Assembly (NCBI GenBank): GCA_013334225.1
Contig: JAAXXY010000003.1
Coordinates: 62,001 to 126,000 of the forward strand
DNA length: 64,000 bases
DNA from: Chlorobiaceae bacterium
Lineage (GTDB): Bacteria > Bacteroidota > Chlorobiia > Chlorobiales > Chlorobiaceae
Direction: 5' to 3'
The translations under genes and the position numbers were made by a program. Positions within the stretch are counted from its first letter, which is position 1. Each line of letters begins with the position of its first letter. Of the stretch, positions 48,412 through 60,872 are shown in pieces. Under the pieces are notes generated by a model. The model was not told the origin of the DNA. It was given only the letters and a program-made list of their open reading frames with translations, and ran no database searches.

Positions 48412-48690
48412 TTATTTGCTCTGCTGTTCCCACTTTTCCTGGTTTGATGTCTTCTGATGGTTCGATGTTTTAAGAAAGCTGGATGTTTTGTGCTGGCTTG
48501 AAATTTTGTGCTGGGTCGAGAGCTTGCCCTGGGTGGTGAGTTTGTGATTGTTTGACAGTATTTCCTCTGCTCCCTGCTGACCGGTCTGATCGACAGCAGC
48601 CTGGGATTCAAGTGCGCCGACGCCGAGCGAAGTGCCGAGAGAAGCTACAGCCGCAGCGAGAGCAACAGCCTGTTTTGTCTTTTTATTCAT
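48412..48690 (-). CDS. Small exported protein with hexapeptide repeats
   Basis: A 92-residue protein with a clear signal-type N-terminus (basic M-N-K-K-T-K, hydrophobic Ala/Leu/Val core, about 7-32) and no cysteine. From residue 45 it is built of six-residue units of the form x-Q-x-K-x-S/T: lysine recurs at 50, 56, 62, 68, 74, 80, 86 and 92 without a slip, and Ser/Thr at 52, 58, 64, 70, 76 and 82. A strong AAAAGGAGG precedes the ATG. It begins 15 bases after a YkgJ-type gene on the same strand, so the pair is probably coupled. I recognise no family. It could be a processed secreted peptide, a surface or polyanion-binding protein, or a substrate of its partner. Confidence 0.82.
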   Translation of the reverse strand: MNKKTKQAVALAAAVASLGTSLGVGALESQAAVDQTGQQGAEEILSNNHKLTTQGKLSTQHKISSQHKTSSFLKTSNHQKTSNQEKWEQQSK

Positions 48691-48705
48691 GTGCAGATCC
48701 TCCTT

Positions 48706-49386
48706 TTATGATGGGTTTGTCCATAACAGCAGCGCATCGAGGTGCATGCGCATTTTTTCCTCAATACTCGACGGAACAACCGATCGGATTTCCATGCAAT
48801 ATTTTTTTACAGCCGCATCCATATCCGTCCATACGATGTTTTCATCCGGGCTGTTTGCTAAGGTACCCTTTTCATCGGGATTGTCAGGGTTGTCTTCGGA
48901 ATACCCGGATTTTTCGAGAACATGCATCATTTCCCAGAGCAGTTTCAGGTAACGGTTTGCCGCCGCTATATAATCTCCGGTGTCCTGTTCATCGAGATAT
49001 TCTTGTATTGTTGTCGCCGTTCCGCATAAGCCCCTGCATTCACTTTCCCGTTCCATTTCCGAGAACCATTCGATCTCCCTGTCGTTCACATGTCTTGCCA
49101 GAGGGTAAAGCCTGCATACAAGAGGGCGGTCAGGATGGATGGTACAGCCTTCCCGGCCAAGGAAGAGGCAGGTATCGGTTTCATCGAATTTCAGGAATGA
49201 GCCGTTTTCAACCGTGTATTTTTGTATGCAATCGGTTGTCGAAATGCCGAAGTTTCCTGCAATACGCGCAATTTCGTAGGGATTGACCTGGATTTTTTTT
49301 GCACGGCAGCACTGCAGGCAGCGATTGCAGGAGAAAGAAAATATGTCCTTCCGTTCAAGATCGGACCTTACAAAAGGAATCAACAT
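48706..49386 (-). CDS. YkgJ-family cysteine-cluster protein
   Basis: A 226-residue protein of the YkgJ (CxxCxxCC, Zn/Fe-S) family. The N-terminal metal-binding motif is C20-x-x-C23-x-x-C26-C27, and further cysteines follow in the family's second block (E-G-C-T-I-H-P-D-R-P-L-V-C-R-L-Y-P). Members are thought to bind a metal or cluster, but few have a known reaction. It precedes the hexapeptide-repeat gene by 15 bases and is divergent from the LolD-type gene. Its pairing with an exported peptide gene is unusual to me. Confidence 0.85.
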   Translation of the reverse strand: MLIPFVRSDLERKDIFSFSCNRCLQCCRAKKIQVNPYEIARIAGNFGISTTDCIQKYTVENGSFLKFDETDTCLFLGREGCTIHPDRPLVCRLYPLARHVNDREIEWFSEMERESECRGLCGTATTIQEYLDEQDTGDYIAAANRYLKLLWEMMHVLEKSGYSEDNPDNPDEKGTLANSPDENIVWTDMDAAVKKYCMEIRSVVPSSIEEKMRMHLDALLLWTNPS

Positions 49387-49657
49387 TGTTTATCCTTTTA
49401 ATAACAAGACAGGAACCTTGCGGCATGTTACATGAAAGTACACGTTTTTTCCGATGGAACATTGTTTTTCAACTGTATTTCATTTTCGTTTTCTGATTTT
49501 TATCCAAGGATTATCCCTGAGGGTTTTTGCGAATCCCATATCCGGAGATAACGCTCCCGGTTTAACGGCTTTTTTCTTATTATAAACCATTGCCGTTTCA
49601 TGATCTTCCAAATGATGTTTATTGGATGGCTTTTTTGCAACAGGTTTCAGGCTTCTG

Positions 49658-50377
49658 ATGGCAGACACGATTCTCAAACTCGAAAATATCCGCAGAGAAC
49701 TTGAACTGTCAAGGGATGTCATCCAGACAATCATTCCTAACCTTTCTTTTGAAGTTAAAGCGGGTGAATTTGTTTCGATCACCGGACCGTCCGGTTCCGG
49801 AAAGTCGACACTGCTTTATATAATGGGCGGGCTCGACAAACCGACGTTCGGCAAGGTATGGATCGACGGGGAGGAGATTACGGAAAAAAGCGAGTCGGAA
49901 ATGACCAGGATCCGCAACGAGAAAATTGGTTTTATTTATCAGTTTCATTTTCTTCTGCCAGAATTCAGCGCAGTTGAAAACGTCAGTATGCCGATGATGA
50001 TCAATGGTTCGCGCAGCAGAAAGGAGATCAGGGAAAGAGCCATGCTGCTGCTCGATACGGTTGGAATGTCAAATAAATATACAAACAAGCCGAGCCAGCT
50101 TTCAGGAGGGCAGCAGCAAAGGGTGGCTATCGCTCGGGCACTTGCCAATGAACCAAAAGTGCTGCTTGGCGACGAACCAACGGGAAATCTTGATTCGAAA
50201 TCGGCCGGCAATGTTTATGAGCTGTTCGACAAGCTTAATCGTGAAAAAAATCAGACAATTATCATTGTCACGCATGATGAGGATTTTGCCAACAGGGCAG
50301 GCCGGAGAATTCATCTTGTCGACGGAACAATCGAAAGTGACATCACTCTCCGGAATGAGGCCGTACAGCGTTTCTGA
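49658..50377 (+). CDS. LolD/MacB-type ABC transporter ATP-binding protein
   Basis: A 239-residue ABC ATPase with [23 protein letters not shown] and [11 protein letters not shown], typical of the LolD/FtsE/MacB group. No permease gene is adjacent, although LolC/E or MacB-type permeases normally accompany it. An HlyD-family adaptor lies at 56416. The ATG at 49658 is used; a TTG twelve codons earlier is also in frame. It is followed 47 bases on by the lycopene cyclase gene. Confidence 0.88.
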   Translation: MADTILKLENIRRELELSRDVIQTIIPNLSFEVKAGEFVSITGPSGSGKSTLLYIMGGLDKPTFGKVWIDGEEITEKSESEMTRIRNEKIGFIYQFHFLLPEFSAVENVSMPMMINGSRSRKEIRERAMLLLDTVGMSNKYTNKPSQLSGGQQQRVAIARALANEPKVLLGDEPTGNLDSKSAGNVYELFDKLNREKNQTIIIVTHDEDFANRAGRRIHLVDGTIESDITLRNEAVQRF

Positions 50378-50424
50378 TATAAAAAATACAGGTCGGGGAT
50401 CACCATTTACTCCTTTCCACAGAT

Positions 50425-54001
<3,577 letters not shown>

Positions 54002-54038
54002 AAGCGGGCATAATCAGAAAACATCAGGCTGAAACAGG

Positions 54039-54695
54039 ATGGATCTTCATTACAGAGTAGCGATATTCGGATCTGCACGCCTGCAGGAAGGCGATGCAGA
54101 CTACCGTCATGTCTTCACTATCGCCAAAGGGCTGGCTGAATACGGATTCGATATCGTGACCGGCGGCGGGCCCGGACTGATGCAGGCTGCCAACTCCGGT
54201 ACACAAAAGGCAAAATCGCGAAGCCGTTCAATCGGCCTGAACATCAAGCTGCCCAAAGAACAGGAGCCCAACCCTTTTCTCGATATCAAAGAGGAGTTTT
54301 CACTTTTCAGCAGCCGTCTCGATACGTTCATGGCGCTTTCCGATGCGGTCGTTGTCGCCCCGGGCGGGATAGGCACCCTGCTCGAACTTTTTTATGCGTG
54401 GCAGCTTGTACAGGTCGAACACATCTGTGAAACTCCCATCATTCTTTTCGGTGAAATCTGGACAAGCCTTCTTCTCTGGCTCGAAACGGAAGTGATGCCC
54501 AGACAGCTTTTCAGCAAAGGAGACATGCATATGATTTTTCATGTCATGGAACCGGAACAGGTTGTCGGGCTCATCAAGAAAATCCATGACGACCGTCTGC
54601 AGCAGGAGCATGCCTGCAGGAATTTTTCGAAATACCGGATAGCACTGCAGAATGAGCAGGACCGAAAGCATTCGGCAAATTCTTCACTGAAGTGA
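54039..54695 (+). CDS. LOG-family Rossmann protein
   Basis: A 218-residue LOG (lysine decarboxylase-like) protein with G-G-G-P-G-L-M at about 46-52 and P-G-G-I-G-T in mid-protein. Some family members release free cytokinin bases from nucleotides; in bacteria the role is often unknown. The last 30 residues form a polar tail. It overlaps the VanZ-like gene by four bases (GTGA). Confidence 0.88.
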   Translation: MDLHYRVAIFGSARLQEGDADYRHVFTIAKGLAEYGFDIVTGGGPGLMQAANSGTQKAKSRSRSIGLNIKLPKEQEPNPFLDIKEEFSLFSSRLDTFMALSDAVVVAPGGIGTLLELFYAWQLVQVEHICETPIILFGEIWTSLLLWLETEVMPRQLFSKGDMHMIFHVMEPEQVVGLIKKIHDDRLQQEHACRNFSKYRIALQNEQDRKHSANSSLK

Positions 54696-55078
54696 AACAT
54701 ACCAAACGGCTTCTTGCAATCGAAGCACGCCTGCTGTTGTTTCTTTCGGTTATTTATATCAATATCAGGTCATTGGCCCCAGGCATCTGCGAATACGGGT
54801 TTACCTGGCCGGACAAGATCGAGCATTTGTTTGCGTTCCTGGTCCTCTCGCTGCTGCTCGATTTCGCTTTTCCAGAACGGCCTTTCAGTCTGCATAAAAT
54901 ATCCCTGCTGCTCCTTTACGGCGCAGGGATCGAACTTGCCCAGCACTTCATTCACTTCAGGGATTGCGACATTGTCGATTTCATCGCCGACGTGCTTGGC
55001 ATTATACTCTATCAGTTTTTCATACCGATCCTGATCAGGATGCCGGTATTGAAATTCCGGTGGAACAGGGAGGCGTGA
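54692..55078 (+). CDS. VanZ-like membrane protein
   Basis: A 128-residue protein with four hydrophobic helices and the VanZ-type acidic/aromatic residues between them (W-P-D-K-I-E-H, then [12 protein letters not shown]). The family includes VanZ, which gives low-level teicoplanin resistance, but most members are uncharacterised. It starts at GTG, overlapping the LOG gene stop by four bases, and ends 23 bases before the convergent menG. Confidence 0.85.
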   Translation: MKHTKRLLAIEARLLLFLSVIYINIRSLAPGICEYGFTWPDKIEHLFAFLVLSLLLDFAFPERPFSLHKISLLLLYGAGIELAQHFIHFRDCDIVDFIADVLGIILYQFFIPILIRMPVLKFRWNREA

Positions 55079-55101
55079 AAGAGAGTATCAGGAACAATGC
55101 C

Positions 55102-55851
55102 TCATTTTCCGGCGACGTACAGAATCGAGGTTTCAAACGTCATCGGGTAATATACAGCCGTTTTGAATCCGTTTTTTTTCAGGATCGCGCTGAAAGCTTC
55201 CGCCTGGGGGAACTGCTCAACCGAATGCGGCAGATAATCGTAGGCAAAAGTGGACTTGCTGAACAATCCCGCGATTTTCGGAAGAACTTTTTTAAAGTAC
55301 ACCAGATAGAGTTTTTTCATCAATGGATTTCGCGGTATCATCGGTTCGATGATGATCGCATGGCCTCCCGGTTTCAGTACACGATTAAATTCGCGCATTC
55401 CTTTGGCGAGCTCTTCGAAGTTCCGGACGCCGAAACCTGCGCTGACAATATCGAAACTTGCATTGTCGAAGGGCAGATTTTCGGCATATCCTTCGAGAAA
55501 TCTGATGTCAGGGTATTTTTTCCTTGCGATGGCAAGCATTTCCGGCGACAAGTCGAGGCCTGTAACCTTTGCGCCGGGTATTTTCGCCATCGAAGCAGCA
55601 AGGTCGCCGGTACCGGTTGCGACATCGAGGATCCGCGGGGCAGGATTGTTTCCTGTCAACTTCTTTGCCATATGTGTAGCCCTTGCCCGCCAGTAATTGT
55701 CGATCCCGAGGCTGAGCAGATGGTTCAGGAAATCATAGGTAGGTGCGACATCGTCAAACATCGAGCGTATCGATGAGCGCGATTTCGTCTGGTTCAGAGA
55801 CTCGGCACTTTTCCTGGAAGGGCTTGCCGCGATATTATCATTTTTTGCCAT
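55102..55851 (-). CDS. menG: Menaquinone biosynthesis methyltransferase (UbiE/MenG)
   Basis: A 249-residue SAM-dependent C-methyltransferase with [10 protein letters not shown] (motif I) and the following UbiE family pattern ([12 protein letters not shown]). In green sulfur bacteria it methylates demethylmenaquinone. The N-terminal 25 residues are a polar extension. It overlaps hisI by 14 bases. Confidence 0.92.
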   Translation of the reverse strand: MAKNDNIAASPSRKSAESLNQTKSRSSIRSMFDDVAPTYDFLNHLLSLGIDNYWRARATHMAKKLTGNNPAPRILDVATGTGDLAASMAKIPGAKVTGLDLSPEMLAIARKKYPDIRFLEGYAENLPFDNASFDIVSAGFGVRNFEELAKGMREFNRVLKPGGHAIIIEPMIPRNPLMKKLYLVYFKKVLPKIAGLFSKSTFAYDYLPHSVEQFPQAEAFSAILKKNGFKTAVYYPMTFETSILYVAGK

Positions 55852-56248
55852 AGACCTCTTCCGGATTGAACATCAGGGTGTCGCAGATTTCCATCGAAAG
55901 ATCGTCATTGACTTTCCGGTAAAAACAGGAGTGATAACCTGCATGGCATGCGCCTCCTTTCTGTGAAACTTTCAGGAGAAGGGTGTCGCCGTCGCAATCG
56001 ATCATGATATCGTGCACATCCTGCATATTGCCTGAAGATTCACCTTTCAGCCAGAGCTCCTTTCGACTTCTGCTCCAGTAACAGGCTTTCTTTTTCTGCA
56101 GTGTCATCTGGAGACTTTCGCGGTTCATCCATGCCATCATGAGCACCTTGCCTGTTTCATTGTCCTGGACTATTGCAGGAACAAGCCCGTTTGCATCGAA
56201 TTTTACTGTTTCAAGAAAGCTTTTGGAAGTATCTTGCTTATCGCCCAT
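55838..56248 (-). CDS. hisI: Phosphoribosyl-AMP cyclohydrolase
   Basis: A 136-residue histidine-pathway enzyme that opens the adenine ring of PR-AMP. The magnesium motif D-C-D-G-D and the zinc cysteines (C-H-A-G-Y-H-S-C) are present. It is the stand-alone HisI without the HisE domain. It is cotranscribed with menG by a 14-base overlap and divergent from the HlyD-family gene. Confidence 0.95.
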   Translation of the reverse strand: MGDKQDTSKSFLETVKFDANGLVPAIVQDNETGKVLMMAWMNRESLQMTLQKKKACYWSRSRKELWLKGESSGNMQDVHDIMIDCDGDTLLLKVSQKGGACHAGYHSCFYRKVNDDLSMEICDTLMFNPEEVYGKK

Positions 56249-56415
56249 CGTTGGTATAGATTAACAGTCTTTTGGTGTGATCATGCAGGTCCAGGGACCG
56301 CATGAAAGAAAAATGAATCTAAAGATTGATAAAAATATGGAAATACCAAGCTTTGAATGGAGAAAAAGTTCAAAACTTGTAACTTCCATGTGACGAATTA
56401 ATAACGATTGCAATA

Positions 56416-57498
56416 ATGAAATCCCTTCAGAAATTTCTTCCGAAATATTCCATCGCACTTGCTCTTGTTTTTCTTGCAACTGTCCTGTTTCTGATTTTCA
56501 AAGGCAATACAGTCGATATCGCTGCAGGGGAGGTTACCAGCTCCGAACTTGTCCAGGCTATTTACGCTTCAGGATTTGTCGAAGCTGATGGAACAGCCAA
56601 CCTCAGTGCCGAATTTTCGGGGACCGTAAAATATGTCGGTGCTCTTGAGGGCCAGAAAGTAAGCGCCGGTCAGAAAATTCTTGAATTCGACAGCCCTCGT
56701 CCAGAGCTTTCCGTTCGGGAAGCAAGAGCGGCATATATGGAACAGCAGGCCTTTGCCGATAACAACAGGCGCATGTATATCAGAAAGGGAAACCTGTTCA
56801 GGGAAGGAGCCATTTCCCGGCAGGAACTCGATGATGCACAAAAAAACAGTATCCAGTCTGAAGAATTGCTCCAGCAGAAGTCAATGCAGGTGAAGCTTCG
56901 GGAAGAGGACCTGAAAAAACTTTCGGTAAAGGCCCCTTTTTCCGGGATCCTTACCATGCAGAGTGTCAAGAAAGGCGATTATGTGCAGGCAAATACGGTT
57001 GTTGCAACCGTTGTCGATCCGTCAAATTACAACGTCTGTGTCGAGGTCGATGAGCTCGATATTCCGCGTATCCGCATCGGCCAGCCTGCAACTGTGGCGC
57101 TGGATGCCTACCCCCAGCAGCGGCTGTCTGCAACGGTAACCCGTATCGTTCCCAGAACCGACAAGGTGACTAAAACTTCGAAAATATATCTCACCCTTGT
57201 CAATCCGGCAGCCGATATCCAGGCAGGCATGACGGCTACTGCAAATATTATCTACAATACAAGGACGAATGCAATTCTTGTCAGGAAAAGCTCGGTGTTC
57301 GAAGAAAACCACCAGAGCTATGTCTGGAAAATCGACAATGGCCGGCTGAAAAAACAGCTTATCCGCCCGGGTGCCAATGATATGACTTTTATCGAGGTGG
57401 TTTCCGGGTTGAGGAAAGGTGAAAAGGTTGTGCTTGTTCCCAGGGAGAATCTCCATGAGGGTATGGATGTTAGGATTGTCAAAACAGGAAAGTCCTGA
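56416..57498 (+). CDS. HlyD/RND-type periplasmic adaptor protein
   Basis: A 360-residue membrane-fusion protein with an N-terminal signal-anchor (about 12-32), a barrel-sandwich (lipoyl-like) half-motif, an alpha-hairpin (about 95-165), and a beta-barrel domain. It would link an inner-membrane exporter to an outer-membrane channel. Neither an RND pump nor a TolC homologue is in the window. A lone LolD/MacB-type ATPase lies at 49658. A gene for a ferrochelatase-like protein follows 17 bases downstream, so heme or tetrapyrrole export is a possible theme. Confidence 0.88.
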   Translation: MKSLQKFLPKYSIALALVFLATVLFLIFKGNTVDIAAGEVTSSELVQAIYASGFVEADGTANLSAEFSGTVKYVGALEGQKVSAGQKILEFDSPRPELSVREARAAYMEQQAFADNNRRMYIRKGNLFREGAISRQELDDAQKNSIQSEELLQQKSMQVKLREEDLKKLSVKAPFSGILTMQSVKKGDYVQANTVVATVVDPSNYNVCVEVDELDIPRIRIGQPATVALDAYPQQRLSATVTRIVPRTDKVTKTSKIYLTLVNPAADIQAGMTATANIIYNTRTNAILVRKSSVFEENHQSYVWKIDNGRLKKQLIRPGANDMTFIEVVSGLRKGEKVVLVPRENLHEGMDVRIVKTGKS

Positions 57499-57515
57499 TA
57501 CAGTCGGAGGCCGTT

Positions 57516-58538
57516 TTGCCGGTAAAAAGAAAGATCGCAGTCATTCTCGCAGCACACGGCGAAGCCGAAACAACAGGTATTCTTGAAAATTACCGGGTAA
57601 CCATGCAGACACTGGGCCATGCTTCCCTGGTCATGCCTATTCCACTGCCGTTACAGCGTTTTATCGCCGTTACATCCTCGATCAGAAAACGGGTCCGTTC
57701 GCTCACGAATGCCCAGGCATCACCCCATAACAGAATCACCCGCGAACAGGGTGACGCATTATGCCGCCAACTGAATTCATCATTCCTTTCCGGTCAGTAC
57801 GATTTTGAGGTTCACGCGGCTTTTTCAGCCTCGGAACCATATGTCGAAAAGGTAATCGAAAAAACACGTTGTTCGGACGCTCAGGTGATCGTTTCAATGT
57901 CCCCCGTCGACAGCACACTTTCATGCGGTATGCTCTGCAGCTATCTTGCATCGGCGTTCAGTGGACAGGAACTTTCAAAAGTAAAGGTGCTCAGTCGCTT
58001 CTGGAGCGATGAACAGCTTCATTTCGTAATCCTCGATCATCTCCTTCAAAACAGTCGCTTCAGCAAAACATCAGGGGAAGAAAAGCGGATGCTTCTTCTT
58101 CTTCTGCATGGAACCCTGGTGACCGACAAAACAGGAAATACACCGAAATTCCGTACCGGTCTTGAAGAGACCATGATTTTTGCCGACCGGCTTCGGAACA
58201 TGATCGTCGCACACCCGGCTAATCCATACAGATCGGTGAGAACGGTTTATCTCAACCATAATGTCGGCGGTGAGTGGACAAAGCCTTCATTTGAAGAAAT
58301 ATGCATCGATCTGCAGAAGGAACAGGCCGAATCTGTCGATATTTTCGCATGCGGATATTTTGCCGATGGAAACGAAACGATCCATCGTGCCTCGGAACTT
58401 GAGGCTGCAGTGCCGGTCAGTTCGGTTTACACCATTCCCTGTCTGAATAATTCGCAGCTCTTCACCTCTTTCCTCGCGTCCAAAGTTATCTGCGTTGTCG
58501 AACAGATCCATTGTCTCAGCAATGAGGGCGGTGGGTAG
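57516..58538 (+). CDS. Ferrochelatase-like protein
   Basis: A 340-residue protein with the two-lobe chelatase pattern: L-A-A-H-G near the N-terminus, L-L-L-L-L-H-G-T at about 190-197 in place of the ferrochelatase S-A-H-G-L-P, and a C-terminal F-A-D-G-N-E-T resembling the catalytic G-F-x-S-D-x-x-E-T. It may insert Fe2+ into a porphyrin, or be a divergent paralogue or sirohydrochlorin chelatase. It starts at TTG (57516), supported by GGAGG six bases upstream. It follows the HlyD-family gene by 17 bases. Confidence 0.72.
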   Translation: MPVKRKIAVILAAHGEAETTGILENYRVTMQTLGHASLVMPIPLPLQRFIAVTSSIRKRVRSLTNAQASPHNRITREQGDALCRQLNSSFLSGQYDFEVHAAFSASEPYVEKVIEKTRCSDAQVIVSMSPVDSTLSCGMLCSYLASAFSGQELSKVKVLSRFWSDEQLHFVILDHLLQNSRFSKTSGEEKRMLLLLLHGTLVTDKTGNTPKFRTGLEETMIFADRLRNMIVAHPANPYRSVRTVYLNHNVGGEWTKPSFEEICIDLQKEQAESVDIFACGYFADGNETIHRASELEAAVPVSSVYTIPCLNNSQLFTSFLASKVICVVEQIHCLSNEGGG

Positions 58539-59256
58539 TGGGGAATGGGGAATGGGGAGTGGAAAGAGGGAGTACTGAGTACTGAGTGCTGAGTGCTGAG
58601 GACTAAGGACTGAACCCAATGAATATATAATGTATTGGCCCCGGGGCTTACGCCCTCGGCTACCGATATGTCGCTCCTCCGGAGCTGAACCCAATGTTTT
58701 TATTTACTTCTTTTCCAGGGGCTTCACCCCTGGCTACCAATATTCCGCTCCTCCGGAGCTCAAACACCCATTACCCATTCCCCACTATCCCTTCCCCGGG
58801 GCTTACGCCCTCGGCTACCGATATGTCGCTCCTCCGGAGCTGAACCCAATGTTTTTATTTACTTCTTTTCCAGGGGCTTCACCCCTGGCTACCAATATTC
58901 CGCTCCTCCGGAGCTCAAACACCCATTACCTATTACCCAGTTCCCCACTATCCCTTCCCCGGGGCTTACGCCCTCGGCTACCGATATGCCGCTCCTCCGG
59001 AGCTGAACCCAATTCTTTTATTTATTCCTTTTCCAGGGGCTTCACCCCTGGCTACCAATATTCCGCTCCTCCGGAGCTCAAACACCCATTCCCCATTTCC
59101 CACTACCTCTGTATTAATGTCGTGGCTTGTCAGCCAAATATTTTCAGGCTGAGTGGTGCGACATACGTAAAAATTATGATATGAACGTTTGGTTATTTAT
59201 TGTTTGTTATTCTTTCAAAGACAGTTTTTGAAACTTGTCTTACTGAACGGAAAAAG
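58539..59256. other. Gene-free repeat region
   Basis: About 720 bases with no gene. It opens with short simple repeats (58541-58612: G-G-G-A-A-T-G and A-C-T-G-A-G-T-G words), is filled by the compound tandem array at 58639-59106, and ends with about 150 bases of A/T-rich DNA leading to the NYN gene. An open plus-strand frame through the array is only translated repeat. Confidence 0.8.
58639..59106 (+). repeat. Three-unit compound tandem repeat
   Basis: Three tandem copies start at 58639, 58794 and 58957 (periods 155 and 163; the difference is extra CCCATTACC-type words). Each copy has two homologous halves: one with GGGGCTTACGCCC and CCGATATGTCGCTCC, the other with GGGGCTTCACCCC and CCAATATTCCGCTCC, both ending in the GCTCCTCCGGAGCT palindrome. 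Six GCTCC/GGAGC hairpins therefore recur. The units are nearly identical, so the array is recent or kept uniform. Confidence 0.9.
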
Positions 59257-60129
59257 ATGAACAGTTACAAGACCGAAGAAGAGAAAAAAAAACAAGCGGC
59301 GATTTTCATTGATGGGGCGAACCTTTTTTTTACGCAGCGCCATCTGGGATGGCAGATAGATTTTTCGCGCCTCATGTCATATTTTCTTTCTGCATATGCA
59401 TCGGTGCAGGCTAATTACTATGTTCCTGCATCGGAACCTGTTTCAGAGGAAAATGCGGCCTTTACCAGGGTTCTTAAAGCCCATGGCTTCAGCATTACAT
59501 CGAAGCCTGTCAAAAAAATTGTCAATAAGGGGACGGGCGAAGTCATCATGAAAGGAAACCTTGACGTCGAGCTCGTAGTCGATGCGTTGTGCGCGGTGGA
59601 CGACTATGATACCTTTATCCTGTTCAGCGGTGACAGTGATTTTCTTCCTCTCCTGAGGGCATTGAAGGAGAAAAATAAAGAGGTGATTGTCTATTCGACC
59701 CAGGGCTTGAGCGCGAGGGAACTCCTTTCCGAGCCGGGTATCGCTTTTATTGACCTTGCCGGATTCCGTGAACGGATAGGTCAGGTCAGGCCGGGTGAAT
59801 CCGTACGAACATCAGCTGTCATGGGCAGCAGCGGGGAGGATCATCCTGTGCGTCTGCCCGATATCGGGGAGATGTTCACCGGGACAGTGCTTAAAGTTGC
59901 TCCATACGGTATTTTTCTGAGCAATCCCTATCATGCGAAATGCCTTTTACCCTTGAGTTTTCTTGGTATTACAAAATATGTAAGCGATCTGACGGCGATA
60001 GTCAGGATGACCGATGTTTTCGATGTGGTTGTTTTTCAGGTCAACACTTCACGGGACATTGCAGAAATTACGGTTAAGCTTGCAGACAGAAAAATGTCGG
60101 AAGATCTTGCCTCAAGGATATCAGGATAA
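59257..60129 (+). CDS. NYN-domain ribonuclease-like protein with C-terminal S1 domain
   Basis: A 290-residue protein. Residues about 12-165 form a NYN/PIN-like nuclease domain with the acidic set F-I-D-G-A-N, D-V-E-L-V-V-D and F-S-G-D-S-D in order. A linker (about 165-205) leads to an S1/OB fold (G-T-V-L-K-V-A-P-Y-G-I-F-L). An RNA-binding domain on a putative RNase suggests RNA processing or decay. The ATG at 59257 is used; the frame is open 19 codons upstream without support. It is convergent with cbiO. Confidence 0.85.
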   Translation: MNSYKTEEEKKKQAAIFIDGANLFFTQRHLGWQIDFSRLMSYFLSAYASVQANYYVPASEPVSEENAAFTRVLKAHGFSITSKPVKKIVNKGTGEVIMKGNLDVELVVDALCAVDDYDTFILFSGDSDFLPLLRALKEKNKEVIVYSTQGLSARELLSEPGIAFIDLAGFRERIGQVRPGESVRTSAVMGSSGEDHPVRLPDIGEMFTGTVLKVAPYGIFLSNPYHAKCLLPLSFLGITKYVSDLTAIVRMTDVFDVVVFQVNTSRDIAEITVKLADRKMSEDLASRISG

Positions 60130-60140
60130 TGAATGCATCC

Positions 60141-60863
60141 CTACATTCCCTGCAGCCGAAGCGGCAGTTCCAGATTGTTCGATTCCAGGAGATCGCGCTG
60201 TGAGAGTATCTGCCTTGCCGGCCCTTCTGCCGCAATACGACCTTTGTTCATTATACAGACATGCTCGCAGGTGTCCCATATAAAATCAAGATCATGAGAG
60301 ACCGTAATCCTTGTTTTATGCAGGGACCTGACAAGATTTATCAGTTTTCTCCGGTTTTTCGGATCGAGGTCTGAAGTCGGCTCGTCCATGACGATCACCT
60401 GCGGATCCATAACCAGTATCGTTGCAAAAGCGGCGAACCGTTTCTGTCCCTGAGAAAGGTGGGACGGGGATTTATCTTTAAGCTCCCAGAGGTTCAGATC
60501 AAGGAGGGTTTCCTCTGCCAGCGTTTTAATTTCGCCGGGATTCATTCCAAGGTTTTCCGGGCCGAAAGCGATATCGTCATACAGCCTTGTCATGAAAAGC
60601 TGATCATCAGGGTTCTGAAAGAGAAGGCCGACCTGTTGATGAATGCGGTCGAGATTGTTTTTACAGAAGTTCATTCCATCGATCGAAACAGATCCTTCCA
60701 TCGGGAGGAAGTACCCGTTGAGGTGGTTTACAAGGGTGGATTTCCCTGCACCGTTTGCCCCGATTATACCGGTTGACGAACCATCCTCGAAATTGAGCGA
60801 AATATTGTCGAGAGCCCTGGTGCCGTCAGGGTAGGTGAATCCGAGCCTTTCGATTCTTATCAT
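60141..60863 (-). CDS. cbiO: Cobalt/nickel ECF transporter ATP-binding protein
   Basis: A 240-residue ABC ATPase with G-A-N-G-A-G-K-S-T, L-S-Q-G-Q-K-R and V-M-D-E-P-T-S-D-L-D, typical of the energy-coupling-factor type. It is the last of cbiM-cbiQ-cbiO, 9 bases after cbiQ, and powers metal uptake. Confidence 0.93.
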   Translation of the reverse strand: MIRIERLGFTYPDGTRALDNISLNFEDGSSTGIIGANGAGKSTLVNHLNGYFLPMEGSVSIDGMNFCKNNLDRIHQQVGLLFQNPDDQLFMTRLYDDIAFGPENLGMNPGEIKTLAEETLLDLNLWELKDKSPSHLSQGQKRFAAFATILVMDPQVIVMDEPTSDLDPKNRRKLINLVRSLHKTRITVSHDLDFIWDTCEHVCIMNKGRIAAEGPARQILSQRDLLESNNLELPLRLQGM

Positions 60864-60872
60864 GGAGTCTCT

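Noticed and set aside
49480..49782. A 100-codon minus-strand frame between YkgJ and the LolD-type gene
   Set aside because: Its first half is antisense to the ATPase. The last 35 codons (from ATG at 49587) are outside it and could be a tiny gene, but no good ribosome binding site supports it.
58639..59106. The array as a CRISPR
   Set aside because: Units are 155-163 bp, with no short direct repeat plus unique spacers and no cas gene nearby.
58630..59184. A 184-codon open frame through the tandem array
   Set aside because: Its residues are just the translated repeat, with no ribosome binding site and no non-repeat sequence; such frames are a known annotation artefact.
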